Part shown: one piece after another, positions 22,421 through 35,460 of the stretch
Numbering within the stretch: the stretch's first letter is position 1
Layout: each line of letters begins with the position of its first letter
Assembly: GCA_032173965.1 (NCBI GenBank)
Contig: CM063290.1
Coordinates: 6,027,501-6,091,500 of the forward strand
DNA from: Sitta carolinensis
Taxonomy: Eukaryota > Chordata > Aves > Passeriformes > Sittidae
Direction: 5' to 3'
Length of the DNA stretch: 64,000 bases
The notes under the pieces: generated by a model
Databases searched by the model: none
Told to the model about the DNA's origin: nothing
The model's input: the letters and a program-made list of their open reading frames with translations, nothing else
Made by a program: the position numbers and the translations under genes

Positions 22421-25400
22421 CTTACAAACCTGCCCCAATGTCAGCTGCTGCCTTGTGCCTCAGCAGATGGATGGGAGCCTGGGATGGATCGCGCTGTCCC
22501 TCTGCTGGAAAAAGGTCTGAGTTATTAAAAACCTTGCTACCCTACAGTGCCATGTACAAAAATAAAATTGCGCAAAAGCTAAACAGTGAAGGTCTTTCAG
22601 AGAGCAAGAGTTGCAGCACAAAGCAATGAATAAGGAAGATGTAGAAAAGGACTGCAAACAGGACATCAAATGTTGTATGAGCTGGTGCTTCAGCCTGCTT
22701 ATAACCACAACGAGTTAACATTCACCATTACTAAACTCAGTTTGATAAAATTCAGAAACAGCTGTTGCAGATGTATGTCAGCCTAAAGTGATAGGAAATG
22801 AGAGCTAAACTGCTTGAACAGGTCAGCTGTTAAAAATCCCACAGGAAAAAGAAATTCCAGCCTGGCACAGGTAAATTCTTTTCTTTTTTTTTTTTTTTTT
22901 TTTCCCCATAGATGTAATTCTTCACTAAATAGATTTTAGGATTTTTCTCCCTTTGGTAGAAATGCCTCAGAACTACACTGTAAAACTACTTACTCCTAAC
23001 AGCAAGAGGCTTCATATTATTTTTTTTTCTAAAAGATCTCCACTTCACCCAAGCTCTCTGGAGGCACAGTTTCATGTTGTGCCTAATTTCATCAAACTGT
23101 GCATTGCTGCCAAAAGTGATGCTTTAATTCTGACTCCTTTCCCCTCTTCACTCCACTGACGTGTTCCTTACCCTTTCCCCATATTAGATTTAGTCATTCC
23201 CTCTGTTTCTGGAACATGACTCACTGATGCAGAGGGACAGTGATTTATTTGGAGGGGAGATGGATGTCTGAGAGCCCCAGTCAGGCAGGCAGGACTGAGG
23301 CTGCTGTGGAACTGTGCCCTGGACTGTCCTGTGTTCCTGGCTCTCTGTGGTGGAGTTCCTGGCTGCACAGCTGCAGGTTTTATTTCAGCTCCCCCGACTG
23401 TAAAAGGGCCATTCATTCCCCAGGGCTATGGGATTTTCACACTGCACTGGATGATTTTCCTGCCCTGCTCTCCAAAGGGCTGGGTTTTTTAGAGGTGAAC
23501 AGAGCCATCCATCATGGCCCAAGAACAGAAACTCCTTGCTCAGTTTCTGCACTTTGATCTGCTCAACTCAGATAATTCTGCTGGGTGCCAAGGACCCAAC
23601 CCAGGCAGCCCTCAGCTCTGGGAGATACCTGCCTTTCCACTGGGCAAAGTGGTGGCCTCAGAAAATGACTGCTAGCACAAGCCTCCTATAAATTGGAGAT
23701 AAACATCATCACAGTTGAAACCTGGCTCCGAGAAAGGAATCAAATCCTGTAAAAGTCACACTTTAGAGAGATCTGCGGCAAGTATTGGCACAGCTTTCTG
23801 TTTTGGTCTGAACTCACTGTACTGATTGGAGCTCTGGCCTTGAAAAAACGAGCTGCTCAAAATTTCTAAACACAAACTTTAAATTAAAAAACATGTATTA
23901 GTTCCCCAGCTCTTTGTCATCTTGAGCTTATGATGAGCAGAGGGAGGGATGAAACCCTATTAGACCCGGGTCACTTTATCTCTTGTTGTCCTGCTTTAGG
24001 GACATAATTGAAATGAACATCCTGTAGCAACCACCACTTATGTGTGAATGTTCATTTTAGCAAAGTCAATTATTTCAATCATCAAAAGGAAAGAACTGCT
24101 TGTTTGACAGTTATGACTCATTAGCATACATTTAATTTTGATGAGCATTTTTTAAATTTTGTTTTGCATGTTTTGCTTACAGGAAGGGAGTAAAATAAAA
24201 TATTTGTGAAAAGTTGCAGATTTCATGCTTTCATAGACTTTCATATTCTCTCAAGGAAAAGCTGTAGGTAGGCCTTCTTTGCCAGTTTGAAAACTATATT
24301 TTGTCTGATTCTCTTTTGGGCTGCGAATAGAAAAACAAAGCTGTAAAATATCATTGTAAAATTGAGAATAAAAAAGTTATATGTAAAATTCTATGTTTAA
24401 TATAAAAGTACCTTTTAATAATTATTCAATCTGCATGAAAAAAGAAAACAAATCAAAAAAAGCCAAGTAAAAATTTGAATGCTGCTCTTACCGTATTAAG
24501 TCAGAATCAATCTACACTTGCATTTACTTTCAATGAGAAATTGAAAACTAGTTAGTCAAATTATATCTTTCATTTAACACTGACTATATGAAAAAAGGAA
24601 ATAATTCAAACAACTTAAAGTGGGCTTTTTTGTCACTTCTCAAGGAAAAAAACCCACATAAATTAATAATTAACCTAATTTTCTTTCATCCCAGAGATCA
24701 CAGGTCGAGCTATCATTAAGCACATTTCATCCTGAAACAACAGAATTGCACAGTTTACTCTTTTGCCTCTTATACCAAAAGATTAAAGATGGCTTGGTGT
24801 GAGGCTATGGAGCAATGGGAAAACTTAACCCTCTGGGACTGAGCCACAGCTTTCAGTTCATTCCTGAAGTCATAAGTCTTTTTATTATGAGTCACAGAAG
24901 GTCACTGCTATCTCTTCTACTACTGCTCAAATTAGGAACCTTACTCATTTCCATTTTCTGCCACAGTTTAAGTTCCATGACTGTTATGAACACCCTGTAT
25001 AATTCATTCAGGACAGCAGCTCACCTGGAGAACCCAATCTACTTGAAAGTTTACTGGCAGTCATTTTAATTCCAGTAAGATGTGTCATGTACAATAAATG
25101 ACATAACAATTAAACAACTGAGATAATATTGGGTACAACCAGACCTGTATTTTTTTCCCCTAGAGGTATATCATGGAAAGGGCAGCAAATTAACAAAAAC
25201 TGAGAGAGGAAAGACCAGAAATTGCAGTTTCCAATCTGGCTTCTCTCAGATCCTCTCTTTCACACTACTGTTGGAATGACAAATTTTCACCCACCAGGTT
25301 CAGAGTAATTCTGGAATGACCTGTGGAGTGTAGAGTGTGAAGCCACCTTTAAACAGGGAAGAGGACCCCACCTGACCTCAGACAGGGCTGGTGTGGCAAG

Positions 25401-26056
25401 GAGTTCATGGGCACAGGTGTGGGGTCAAGCTGTTATTTCTTTCCTCTCTCACCATATATTTGCAGAGTGAAGATGAAAGATTAATTAAATACATAAATAG
25501 GCAGGCTAAACTTTTGGAAGCTGTGTACTGATATTCCCTAACACCAACAGTGTGGAAAGTGTTTGGTACAAACCACTGTGAGGAGGAGGAAGACCTACAC
25601 CTCTAGATCTCCTGTTAACAGGCTAGAGACAGTCTCTGCTTTGGAAGGTCAATCTTCCCCAATTCTCTTCTTCATAACTTCTGTTACAAACACACTGAGT
25701 TGCATAAATCCTGGGGATTTTTTGGTAAGAGATAAACAAAAGCCTAGCAATGTTTTTTCCTAATACAACAGCTCCTGAACAGAGGCAAACTCCTCTCCCT
25801 CAAGACAGTACCTAATTTCACAAGTAGCCTTCACTATTGATGTTCCCAGGTCATATGTCTCCTTTAACAATCAATAATGAATTAAAACAACATCACAGAT
25901 CTCCAGGTCTGTGCCACAAGGGAGGCAGGAAGGTACATATGAGGCATTTCAGGAGTCACACCCCATTTCAGGATGGAGCAGTGCTGTGTTCCCCTGTGCC
26001 CCAGCCCACGAGGAGCAGGGACACAGGACAGCAGCAGCTGGTCACCCACCCTGCCT
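22421..26056. other. Non-coding stretch with poly-T and a GC-richer patch
   Basis: A 20-T run lies at 22884-22903. A GC-richer patch at 23230-23660 carries a 105-codon plus-strand frame without domains. A regulatory-looking block near 24.0-24.2 kb is listed separately. Other frames are at most 84-105 codons and look like chance. Confidence 0.5.
24000..24200. promoter_or_regulatory. Candidate regulatory block with AP-1, MEIS and POU-type motifs
   Basis: Within 25 bp lie TGACAG (24105-24110, MEIS/TGIF type), TGACTCA (24114-24120, exact AP-1 site) and ATTAGCAT (24120-24127, reverse complement of the POU-type ATGCTAAT). They are flanked by CAATTATTTCAATCATC and TTAATTTTGATGAG homeodomain-like cores. 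The compact spacing is suggestive, but the sequence alone cannot show function. Confidence 0.2.
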
Positions 26057-26076
26057 GGGCTGGGCTGGGCTGGGGG
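26057..26076 (+). repeat. GGGCT tandem repeat / G-quadruplex motif
   Basis: Three GGGCT units followed by GGGGG give four G-runs of at least three, separated by 2-nt CT loops. This exactly fits the canonical intramolecular G-quadruplex pattern on the plus strand. It lies in a GC-richer patch at about 25960-26120. Confidence 0.85.
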
Positions 26077-29000
26077 ATGCCACCAAGACCTTCCTGAACC
26101 CTGCAATCTCAACATGTCCCTGCAGCCTTGCTCGAGTGGCAGCAGGTTTTCAACAGCAATGATATGAGATAATTCACTCAGAGTAAAGCTTTGGGCCACT
26201 TTCAGGGCACTCAGAGCTGTATTGCCTCTCCAAACACTGTCCTGCAGCTATGATCTGAATCACAACCAGTTGCTAAATTTGGGTTAAAGTGTCTCAGTCA
26301 TTAAACCTTTGCAGCAATTTCCAAAGCCGAGTCACTAGTCTAAACACTCTTTGTAATCATGCTGTCAAGTAAAACTTCAAAACTATCACACACGAGGAGT
26401 GAATTATGTTTAGGGGCTGGAGTAAACTGGGGAGCGGAGGAATTTTTTTCGTTAAATGACAGATTTTAACCTCAATTATTAATCTTCAAACATGAACAAA
26501 CACTTCTAGTCCCTGAGTCAACTGAGAATTTATTAACTGTCAGAGTATTAAAAGGCATACCTAATACATTTTACTGAGAGCAATTGCTGGTAAGTGCTCA
26601 TGCAATAAGACATAAGGAGACGTGAATCTGGGCATGTCTGTCAAACTTCCTGGCAAATGACATATGAAGAAATCACATTTTAATCTACAGGCACAGGATC
26701 TTTGGGGTGCAAAACTAAAAATCAGATCTTGAGAAGCTTGGGGTTTGTTTGGGGTTTTTTCCACAATAGTTTTTTTCCTATTTTTCAAAATTATGTAACT
26801 TTTCCAAGTCAGATTTCCCCTGAGTCTTACCTCTTTCAAAACTGTGCAGCTGCACAGACTGAGACAGCACATTGAGCTACCTGGCAGCATGACTCCAGTT
26901 TTCTTTAGTATTGTTTACAATTTTCTATCCAGATTCTATGGCTCTTATCAAAAATATATATAGAAATTCCAACCTGGGCATTTAAATGCAGAGAGACCGG
27001 ATCAGCAGGGAATATTCCTTCCAGGATAAAACCATTGGGGTAGAAGGAATCCTTTTCATGTTACAAAAAGGAAGGGAAAAAATCCCAGAACGATGTGGAA
27101 AACTATAGTAAAACTATGTGGACTTCACCTGTAAAAATTACTTAGGAAGAACTTTAATTCCAGGGCTGTGATCAGGCAAATGAAGTCTCTCACACCACGT
27201 GCCTCCTCCTCTATTGCAGGGAACCCCATTTCTAACACCAACAGATGGTCAAAATCTATTAGGTTGCATTGACCATGGTGCAATATCTCATGTGAGGGAA
27301 AACTGCACCAATGCCAACATTTAACACTGTCCAGTACTCCATCTGCATTGTGCTCTCCTGTCCTTGTAACAGCCTGTGAATTAAGGATCTACAAGAATCC
27401 ATGTAAAAAATCACCTTCTAAATGAAATAGTTACTGTAAAAGGTTAGAAATGTTAAAATTTCAAGTTTCTTTATAACAAAGTTTAACATATTATTTCTCT
27501 ACAATATATTTCTTACATTTTAAGATTAGCTGAAGCATTTTCCCACTCAGCCACAAAAAAATATTAAATAGTTTTAATATATTAATCACCATAACTTCTT
27601 CTAAATTCTGGCATGAATTTAAAGTCTGATCCATAATAATTATGATACTTCAGTTAATTTTTCCATGAATTAATGTGTGGTATTTCCTGATTCATCAATA
27701 GCAAAACTTCATTTCCTTTAAGCAGCATTTCTTTCTATTCCTCAGGAAAAGTTCTGAACCTATTGAAGTTAAAATACTGATGGAAATTAAATTATCCTGT
27801 GAATAAAATCAATATTGCTTTTCTCTAAGGAGGAATAAGCTGCATATTTAACATTAATCACCTGATAAATATATAAGAGACAAATAAAGAAAAATGCAAG
27901 TCAAAAATGAGATCTTTTTTCCAGCAGTAGAGATTTGATTAAATAGGTCAAGAAGTCCTGAAAAATAATTACTGCTTCTCTATTTGTCATGACTATTTTT
28001 AAATGGGAATTTGTTGCCTGGTTTCCTTCAGTTACAAAAAAAAATGAAGCACAAATAGTATTTGAATTTTTTATTTATTTATTTTTTTTACATTATCCAA
28101 AAGAAAAGCACTGAACTAGAAGGCTGTAAAAGATTTTTGAAATAAAATCTTTTTATTTTTATAGAGAGAGCTATAAAGGCCCTTTTTTACTTTTCTTACA
28201 AAAGATAATTCTCCTAAAAACTCATTGGAATAAAGCAGAAACTGTTTGGGTTAGAAGTCAAGGGAAAAAATATAACCCCAATATAAATACTGTCATAAGA
28301 ATATGTTACATTTGTGCCAATGTCTGTCTTCATTAAACTCTTTGCTATGGATATAAATTGTCAGAGAATTACAAAACGTCACGTTCTTCCCTTTATATAA
28401 CAATCTGTTGATAGATTAAGATATTAACTTACTATAATAAACTATTTTAATTATTCTTTTTCCTACGTTCAGTCTGGCTTGTGTGGGAAAGACAAATCTC
28501 TTATACCCCAGAATTAGAATTTAATCTAAGGGAAAGGGCTCAAATGAGTTTCTTTTAAGTGAATGCATATTTGTGGAATAAAATTCCAAAGCCATATTTC
28601 CCTCACACTTGGAGATGAAGGAAGTGCCTACCTGCACATATCCATTTATATGCTTAAAATTGTAATATTCAGACACTTTAGGCTCCAGTTTTAAATGGAA
28701 CCAGGGCTCATATCCTGTTGCCCTTCAGTCTCCAGTAAAGCAACTTGAAATGCTCTCTTTGAAAATCTTCTGCACAAAAAATATCTGTGAGCCACAGTGT
28801 AAATGATGTTAAATTTTTTTCAATAAGAACATTTAAAATGAAACCTGTTGTTTCAAAATTCAAATTCAAAGTAGACACACTAGCTTTAAATAGCAGGTTA
28901 GATCTCACTGAAATTTTGTTCTAATATTACCAACAATTTTTTCCTGTGTCTTTTTAACATTTAAAAACTTTTTTTTTTGTGTGTTCTAGGAAAACTAATT

Positions 29001-31285
29001 TCAAGATGTCAGCAACTCCTACACTGGAAACATTTCTGTTTCTAAAGAAAGTTGAAATCTTTCAATGCATTCTGCAGTGAAACCAGCAGAATTCCAGGTT
29101 ATATTTTACAGCCATCCAAAAAGCCCAGTCGCTGTAAGAACAGAACAAAACCCATGAATGTGATGTGCATGTGTTCAAAGGCAACAGGACAGCATAAAGC
29201 TGACTACAATTCCCTGGAACACCTTCCAAAACCTTATGGAGCAGGACTTGAGGCTCATCTGCACAAATGTTAGTCTTTCTTTAACCAGAAATGGGCCTTA
29301 AATTGAGGTCGGAAGATCCATGTTCTAATTGAATGAAAGGCCACTTTATTCTCTGTGTTTAGTCCTTCAAAACATTGAACTACCCCCACTCTCCAAGAAA
29401 CCAAGTAGCTCATTTTTACCCTTCTCTAGGGGGAAGTTAAGGACAGGCAACAGTGCAAAGAACAGGTAATTACTGAACTTGATTGTGCTTTCAGTTTAGT
29501 CCTCCTTAAATAGTTGAAACTCCACACTCAGCTGAAAAATGGTTCTCTAAGATGATCTTGCTGCACTAAAAATGACTAAACAGATATTTAGCTGGCTGGA
29601 ATTTTAAAAGAGTTATGTCAGTTCACCACTGTAAAGACCCATTACCATCATGGAAGCCCTTGACAGATTGCCCTCAGCAGTGTTTAACAAGGAAGCAATC
29701 AGAAATCAATGATAGCACAAAAAAAGTTGAGGCAGTTTATGTAACGACACTGAGAAATGCCATATAACTTATGTAAGGGCTATCAGTCGTTATTTACTAA
29801 ATGCAACAAAAGAGACAGTGGGTGTTCCTTTTTTCATGCACAGAAATCACACTAGAAGAGAGGGAGCCATTTATACATGCTCAGAGTACAAAAGTTTAAG
29901 GTCACTAGTTTTCCTCTGTAGCAATCTTCTGTTAAGTCTAAATGAGGATTTGTAATTGTAAGCTTGGATAAAGTCAACATTTACCACTAAGATTACAGAG
30001 AGCTACTGCTGTATTTTGGATTAGGCTGTCATGCAAGCTATGTCAGAGCAGGTTTTTTAAAACTATGATTATCACCTAGACTTATCTGGTCTTATCACCC
30101 CTGCACAATTAAGATTTAAAAGGCAAATCACAAAAGCCAAGATGAAGGAGCCAAACACAGCCCCAAAAGGTTTCTGATAGCTAATCCTTTGTATTGCTCT
30201 CCCTCAAATGCCTGGTATAGTGATAGCTTTATGCCTTTCCACATCTGAATGCAGCGAGGGAATGAAACTCGGTGCCGCACAGGGCGAGGACCTGCTGTAC
30301 ACAGAGCAGAGCCTGCCTGAGTACTGCTCCTTCTGTCCCATCCCTTTGTCTGAGGAGTCAGCTCCCTCAGCTGGCGTGAAGAGCTCCAGAGAGCACAGCC
30401 CATTTCATGCAGGGAGGCTGGCAGGTCAGGGGGTTAACATCTGCTATAAATACCACAGGACTTCTTGGCCTGAATTGCAGAATGAGATTGCTTGATGTTT
30501 CTCCACTGCACGGGCTGTGTCACCCTCAGCCTTACTGCATGACACAGCTCAGAGCAGAGGGTCAGGTACATAAAGGGAATAATGCACTCAGATTTTCTCA
30601 CAGAAACACACTGTGGATGGCTGCACATACAAGTAACAAGTATTCCAAACCACCAGCATCTTAAAGCACACCGAGCTCCAATTCTTATTCAGCTCTTCAG
30701 TCAGGTCTGAACTGTACACAAAGATGGAGATTTTATTAAGGTATATATATAGAAATAATCTAAAGCAACAGACTGCAAAAAAGTGCAGCAAAAGATAATT
30801 TTTTGATTTGGGTATTGAGCTCACAGCCTGCTCCCATTCCATTAAAGGATGTTTTGTTTTTTTTTTTTTTACTGAATTCAGTGGAGCAAGGGGAGGAGGA
30901 ACACTTCCTGCTAAATGGATGTTCACGGGGCAGCCTTGGCAGGGCTTTGAACAGTTTCTGGAGAGTGGCAGATCGCTGAAAGGCTCTGACCTCCCCCGCA
31001 AGCAGCTGTCAGCACAGCAACACTTGAAAGCTTTTTCATATGCTTTTCTCACATATTTGGTAAATGTGACATAGGAACTTTAATGCTCCCCATACACAGG
31101 TTTTTATTCAGAATGTTCGTCTAAACAGAAAAGCAGAGATGCTTACTGGAAATAGTTGAAGGCTGCTTTAAACTATTCTCATTAATCCGTAGTTGCCTAT
31201 CCATCAAATTTAAAAATAAAAGATAAAAACCCCAGAAAGTTTCAACACTAAAGTTGGAAGAACAAGGAAGAGTAAATACAACAGA
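26077..31285. other. AT-rich non-coding stretch
   Basis: The longest frames are about 109 codons (minus 26561-26890) and a 154-codon minus-strand frame at 30588-31052. The latter includes a Lys run encoded by the complement of a 14-T tract (30857-30870), so it is probably chance. A minus-strand AGAG|GTAAGA donor-like site at about 26830 has only short candidate exons. From 27.4 to 28.9 kb the sequence is very AT-rich and holds no recognisable element. Confidence 0.55.
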
Positions 31286-31388
31286 TTATCCCTGGTGTTC
31301 AAGAACAGGCTGGGTGGGGGTATGGGCATCGGAATGAGATTATTTATATGGTCCCTTCGAATTCAAACCTTTCTATGACAATGATACT
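31286..31388 (+). mobile_element. CR1 LINE 3' end with internal deletion
   Basis: TTATCCCTGGTGTTCAAGAACAGGCTGGGTGGGG matches the CR1 block around CCCTGG-GTGTTCAAG-CAGGCTGGATGGGG. After an apparent loss of about 60-65 bp relative to the usual consensus, the sequence continues with GGAATGAGATTATTTATATGGTCCCTTCGAA and a CTTTCTATGACAATGA terminus. It is non-coding and diverged, and reads in the same orientation as the other clear copies. Confidence 0.75.
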
Positions 31389-34300
31389 CCTGAAAAGAAT
31401 ATCAGAATCAGACAAGATCATCTAGAGCAGTGTGAAGATAGACTCTGTAATATCAGTTAACTTAAGGTCAGACTTTGGTCTCACATTGATATATCATTTT
31501 AAATAATCTCAGTTGCATGCTATAGCCTCAGAATTATGGTTATAGAGAACTAGTGAAAAGCTGAAGAAGATTGTCATTGCTAAAGGAGAAGTTAAATTGC
31601 ACCTAATACTATTCATAACATATCACACATTCAGTGTCTACATTATTTTAGTTATAAAAGCATCCTCCTCCACCCAAGGCATTAGCTTTTTGTGATACAA
31701 TGCTACTTCTTTCTGTGGGCATGATGGTTTCTCAAAAAGACTGCAGGAACACAGAGTAAAGTGTACCACCAGCATGAGAGACAGCAAGGCTGTGTGCCAC
31801 CCACCCATTCTGTGATCTCTCACCACACCTGCACAGCACCTGCACTGTCCAAACAATGAGACCTCACTTTCAAAACATTGAAAGAGACACGGGTAGGAGG
31901 AGAGACAACATAGCAAGTTATATTGTTGGGTAGAATTAAATACAGGGACCATTTTGAGAGTCTACCAATTCCACAGAATGTCCCCAAAAGACAGTGAGAG
32001 GATAAATCACAAACTGCAACAGCCTCTAAAAATGCAACACTCGTTCTTTTTTTATAAGCCTATATAAACACATACATTAATTTATACACCATAACATGAG
32101 AATTTTCCAAGTATAGGTCCAAGAGGTGTAAATTATTTGTGTATGCACCAACAAGAATGGGTGCTTTCTGAAGCCAGATTTTTGTGACATGCTAATCCAC
32201 TAAATCATTTTGTACATGCCACAAAACCAATTTCCCAATTATTCTAGGCAGCTTGTTAAATGTATGAGGTGTGAATGAATATTAAATAAAGTCTAAGTCC
32301 TCACTTTGGAGCCACTGATATTAAATAGTATTAAATGTTTCATTCCACATGCTGAAGGAGCAGAAAGGAAGGTTTGTAGAAAGATAAGTATCTATCAAAC
32401 TGATATTTTAATTCTACTAGGAATTCATTGTACTTCTATTGTTATGGAGAGCTATTCAGAGCAGTAGGTAGAATTCTTAAACCTTATGCAGAGAGAAATA
32501 AATTCTGAACAACCATGTTAGAACCAGATAATGAAATATGGTCTGGTTGCATATCTAAAAGGAAGTTTCCCAACCCAGCTTTTCCCTCTTTAATAATGTC
32601 ATCCAGTTTATTTTCCTCAGATCCCTATTTTCATCTACTTTTACAGAAACAGGTATCAGAATTCCACAGATAAACTGGACCGCTTTCTGTAATTCATCAA
32701 AGAGATAAAGGCTCTACTTTTAATGTTAAGACTCTTGGGAGATTGCAGTGAAAAACATTCCATCATAATTTCTAACAAAAAATTTCTTTGAAGTACAGTG
32801 AGTAAATATTTAGGCAGCTCAGTGGATAGGACTGTAGTCTCATTCCTTCATATTTCCCAACATGAGTCCTTACCAATATAATTTTCTGTTCAAATTGACT
32901 TGCAGAGTCTACAAATGCTTTATATTAGTTAACTTGTAAAAACACTTTTTTTTCTTTTTGAGCTCATAATAACTGTTATTGGATTAGAGCAATGTCATGA
33001 ACTTAATTTGATATTTTTTAGAGGGAAGACAGACAACTTTATAAGGATCTCTGAAAGATGAAGATTCTGCTTTATTAGAGGACTGTAGAGTTTGATGTAG
33101 TATTTTAATAAAGATTAGTCTTGTGGCAGCTAAGGGAGGCAATCATTAAGCCATCACTCTGTTGGTATGCAGAACTTTTGTGTGAGAGAGAGCAAAAATA
33201 CCCAACAACAAATAAAAACAACCCAGAGCAAACATTTCACCCTTTGGTTCTGCTACTCTGCTGTAACAGGGCTGTGGGCTGGGTTAGAGTGGAAAACTCG
33301 TGTGTGTGAGATTCACACCCTGCTCTCCACTCGCCTCTCTCAGAGCATTCCCCACGGTGCTGCCTGCAATTGCTCAACACTGCCTTGGGATCTCACCTGC
33401 AAAACTGGGTGTGACAAGGAGCATCTATCTAATTTACTGCTGTGTAAGACTCCCGTGACCACCAGTATGGGGATATTATAATTTAGCCTAACTTTGCTTC
33501 CCAAGTTTTCACTTTTTACAGAATGTAATTACAGGAAAACAGAAAGAATTAAGACAGATATTGATTAAAAAAATCCTAGAACATTTTTGTCTAGGAAAGA
33601 TCGAAGAAAAAGCAACAATATTTGAAGGTAATAATAAAAAAGTTGCAGATATAAATTAGAAGAAAATATCAACTTTCTTTATAGCAGCATATGAACAAGA
33701 AAAATTGAGTGACAGTTCAACTGCTATGAGATGGAATCCCATAGCTGAAAACAAAGTTTTAATTTTTTATGATTTTTACTTTTTACTCACACTTAGTCAT
33801 TCTGAATTAATGAAATAAGTAATGATCTTAAACTACACAGGAAACTGAATATACTCAGTAAAATTAGAAGCAAGCTTGAAGCATCCTCTTTGCCTGAGGC
33901 AACAAAAATGATGAATGATAGTCTGAGGAATACATTTTGCATTCTGGACTACTAAATAAGTAATCTCATTAATCTTCTTGCAGCTTTTACCTTTTACTTC
34001 TGTAGCTGTAGCTACATAAAACCTGAGAATTTTTTTTTCTTGAATTTTTGATATTGAATAACACCAGTTGGATGCAACGGGTGTTAATTACAAAGGGTCT
34101 GTGCAATGTTAGTTTGCTACTTCAACAAACAGTTTTAGTGCACAGTAAGAGGATAACAACACAGTACTTAACACAAACAAAACCTAAGCTGTAGACAAAA
34201 CCCTTGAGAAGGAGCACTTCCAGTCCTGGGTTGAGTCAGCGAACCAACCAAAAACATCTGGCATGACAGAATAAAGCAGGAAATAGGGCAGGGTGAATGG

Positions 34301-35208
34301 TGGAATCCAGCTCTTATCCACATTTTGTGGAATCAACACTGGGCAGGCCAATCCAACCAATACTTCTAGTGAGCACTTTTATCCTGCAATTTAATATTTC
34401 TAGAAATTAGGAGAACTCAATCTTCAAGTCCACCAAAGACAAATACTTGGCTGAACCTTCAAGCCATCAGCTAAATTCCACTCCTGAAAGTTGGGTGCAG
34501 CTTCCCTGCACAAATAATGAATCTTCACAATAATTTATATTCCAAAACACACACCAAACCTGATAGACACAAGCAACTTCACCAAACGGGTTCAGCCAAG
34601 ATGTCAAATGGTTCCTTTTAATTAGGAAGGAGGGAAATACCAACAGCACCTTGAAATACAGTAGAAGCCTCACCATGAAGATGTATTATTGGGGGCTTTT
34701 GGCAGCAGCAGTGATGAGCTGCACAGAAGCCCAAAGATTTTTACATTCACAGTCCCAGCTGCCTACCTGTACAGTAATCACAGCAGATGGATAATGTGCT
34801 GTGTTTGGGGTTTTAATAAACATGTCAAACATTTAACATCCTGTTCACAGCTGTACTATAATAAAACGCCTTTGCTGTGATTTGAAGTTATGCTGCCTCA
34901 AAAACAGTTTTTGCTTTAGAGAAAGAATTCTATTGCTACACACACTCCTTAGCTGGGACTTATATTTGCACCTTGCCTGGGTAACCCTAGAGGAAGAGTT
35001 TCAACCCCAAGACTTCAGCCATAATAGGATCATAAGCACCATGAGGTCCTGTGTGATTGACGGCATTTTGCCTTTGAACATCCATTTTTCACCCACATCC
35101 ATGGTCTTTGGAGACCTTACAGAACTTTTAGTAGATTCTTTATACTTCTAATCCTCACATGGAAAACTGTGTTGGGATTCATTGAGCTCCAACAGTGTTC
35201 TTCACATT
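31389..35208. other. AT-rich non-coding stretch
   Basis: Open frames are at most about 104 codons (for example minus 31638-31952, plus 33167-33481), without domains. No microsatellite above a few units and no recognisable transposable element is present before the AC repeat at 35.2 kb. Confidence 0.55.
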
Positions 35209-35224
35209 ACACACACACACACAC
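35209..35224. repeat. (AC)8 microsatellite
   Basis: Eight uninterrupted AC units follow TTCACATT and precede TGTGAGC. The TGTG after the repeat is complementary to it. Confidence 0.95.
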
Positions 35225-35239
35225 TGTGAGCAGCACCCT

Positions 35240-35460
35240 CAATGAGACGAAACAAGAGCAGAGGAAATATTCTGAACAAATTAATTCTGAGGGAAGCATT
35301 GAGGGTGGTGAGGCACTGGAACAGGCTGTCCAGAGAAGCTGTGGGTGCCTCATCCGTGGAAAGGTGGTCTAGAGGAAGATTTCCCTGCCCACAGCAAGGG
35401 GTTTGGAATGAGATGATTTTTAGGTTCCCATTCAATCCAGATCATTCTGTCATTCCATTA
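35240..35460 (+). mobile_element. CR1 LINE 3' end with internal deletion
   Basis: The strongest match is GAGGGTGGTGAGGCACTGGA followed by ACAGGCTGTCCAGAGAAGCTG, a classic avian CR1 block. At TCCGTGGAAAGGTGGTCTAG, roughly 35-40 bp of the usual sequence between CCCTGGAA and CTGGTCTAG is missing. The tail continues through TCCCTGCCCACAGCAAGGGG, GGAATGAGATGATTTTTAGG and TCATTCTGTCATTCCAT. The copy is 5'-truncated and non-coding. The left edge, in AGAGGAAATATTCTGAAC, is approximate. Confidence 0.88.

Noticed and set aside
30588..31052. 154-codon minus-strand frame
   Set aside because: It includes a Lys run created by a T homopolymer on the plus strand and shows no domain.
31391..31440. AGAATCAGACAAGATCATCTAGAG, resembling a reverse-oriented CR1 terminus
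   Set aside because: The match is limited to AGATCATCTAG. The neighbouring bases do not continue the CR1 sequence, and a plus-oriented CR1 tail has just ended.
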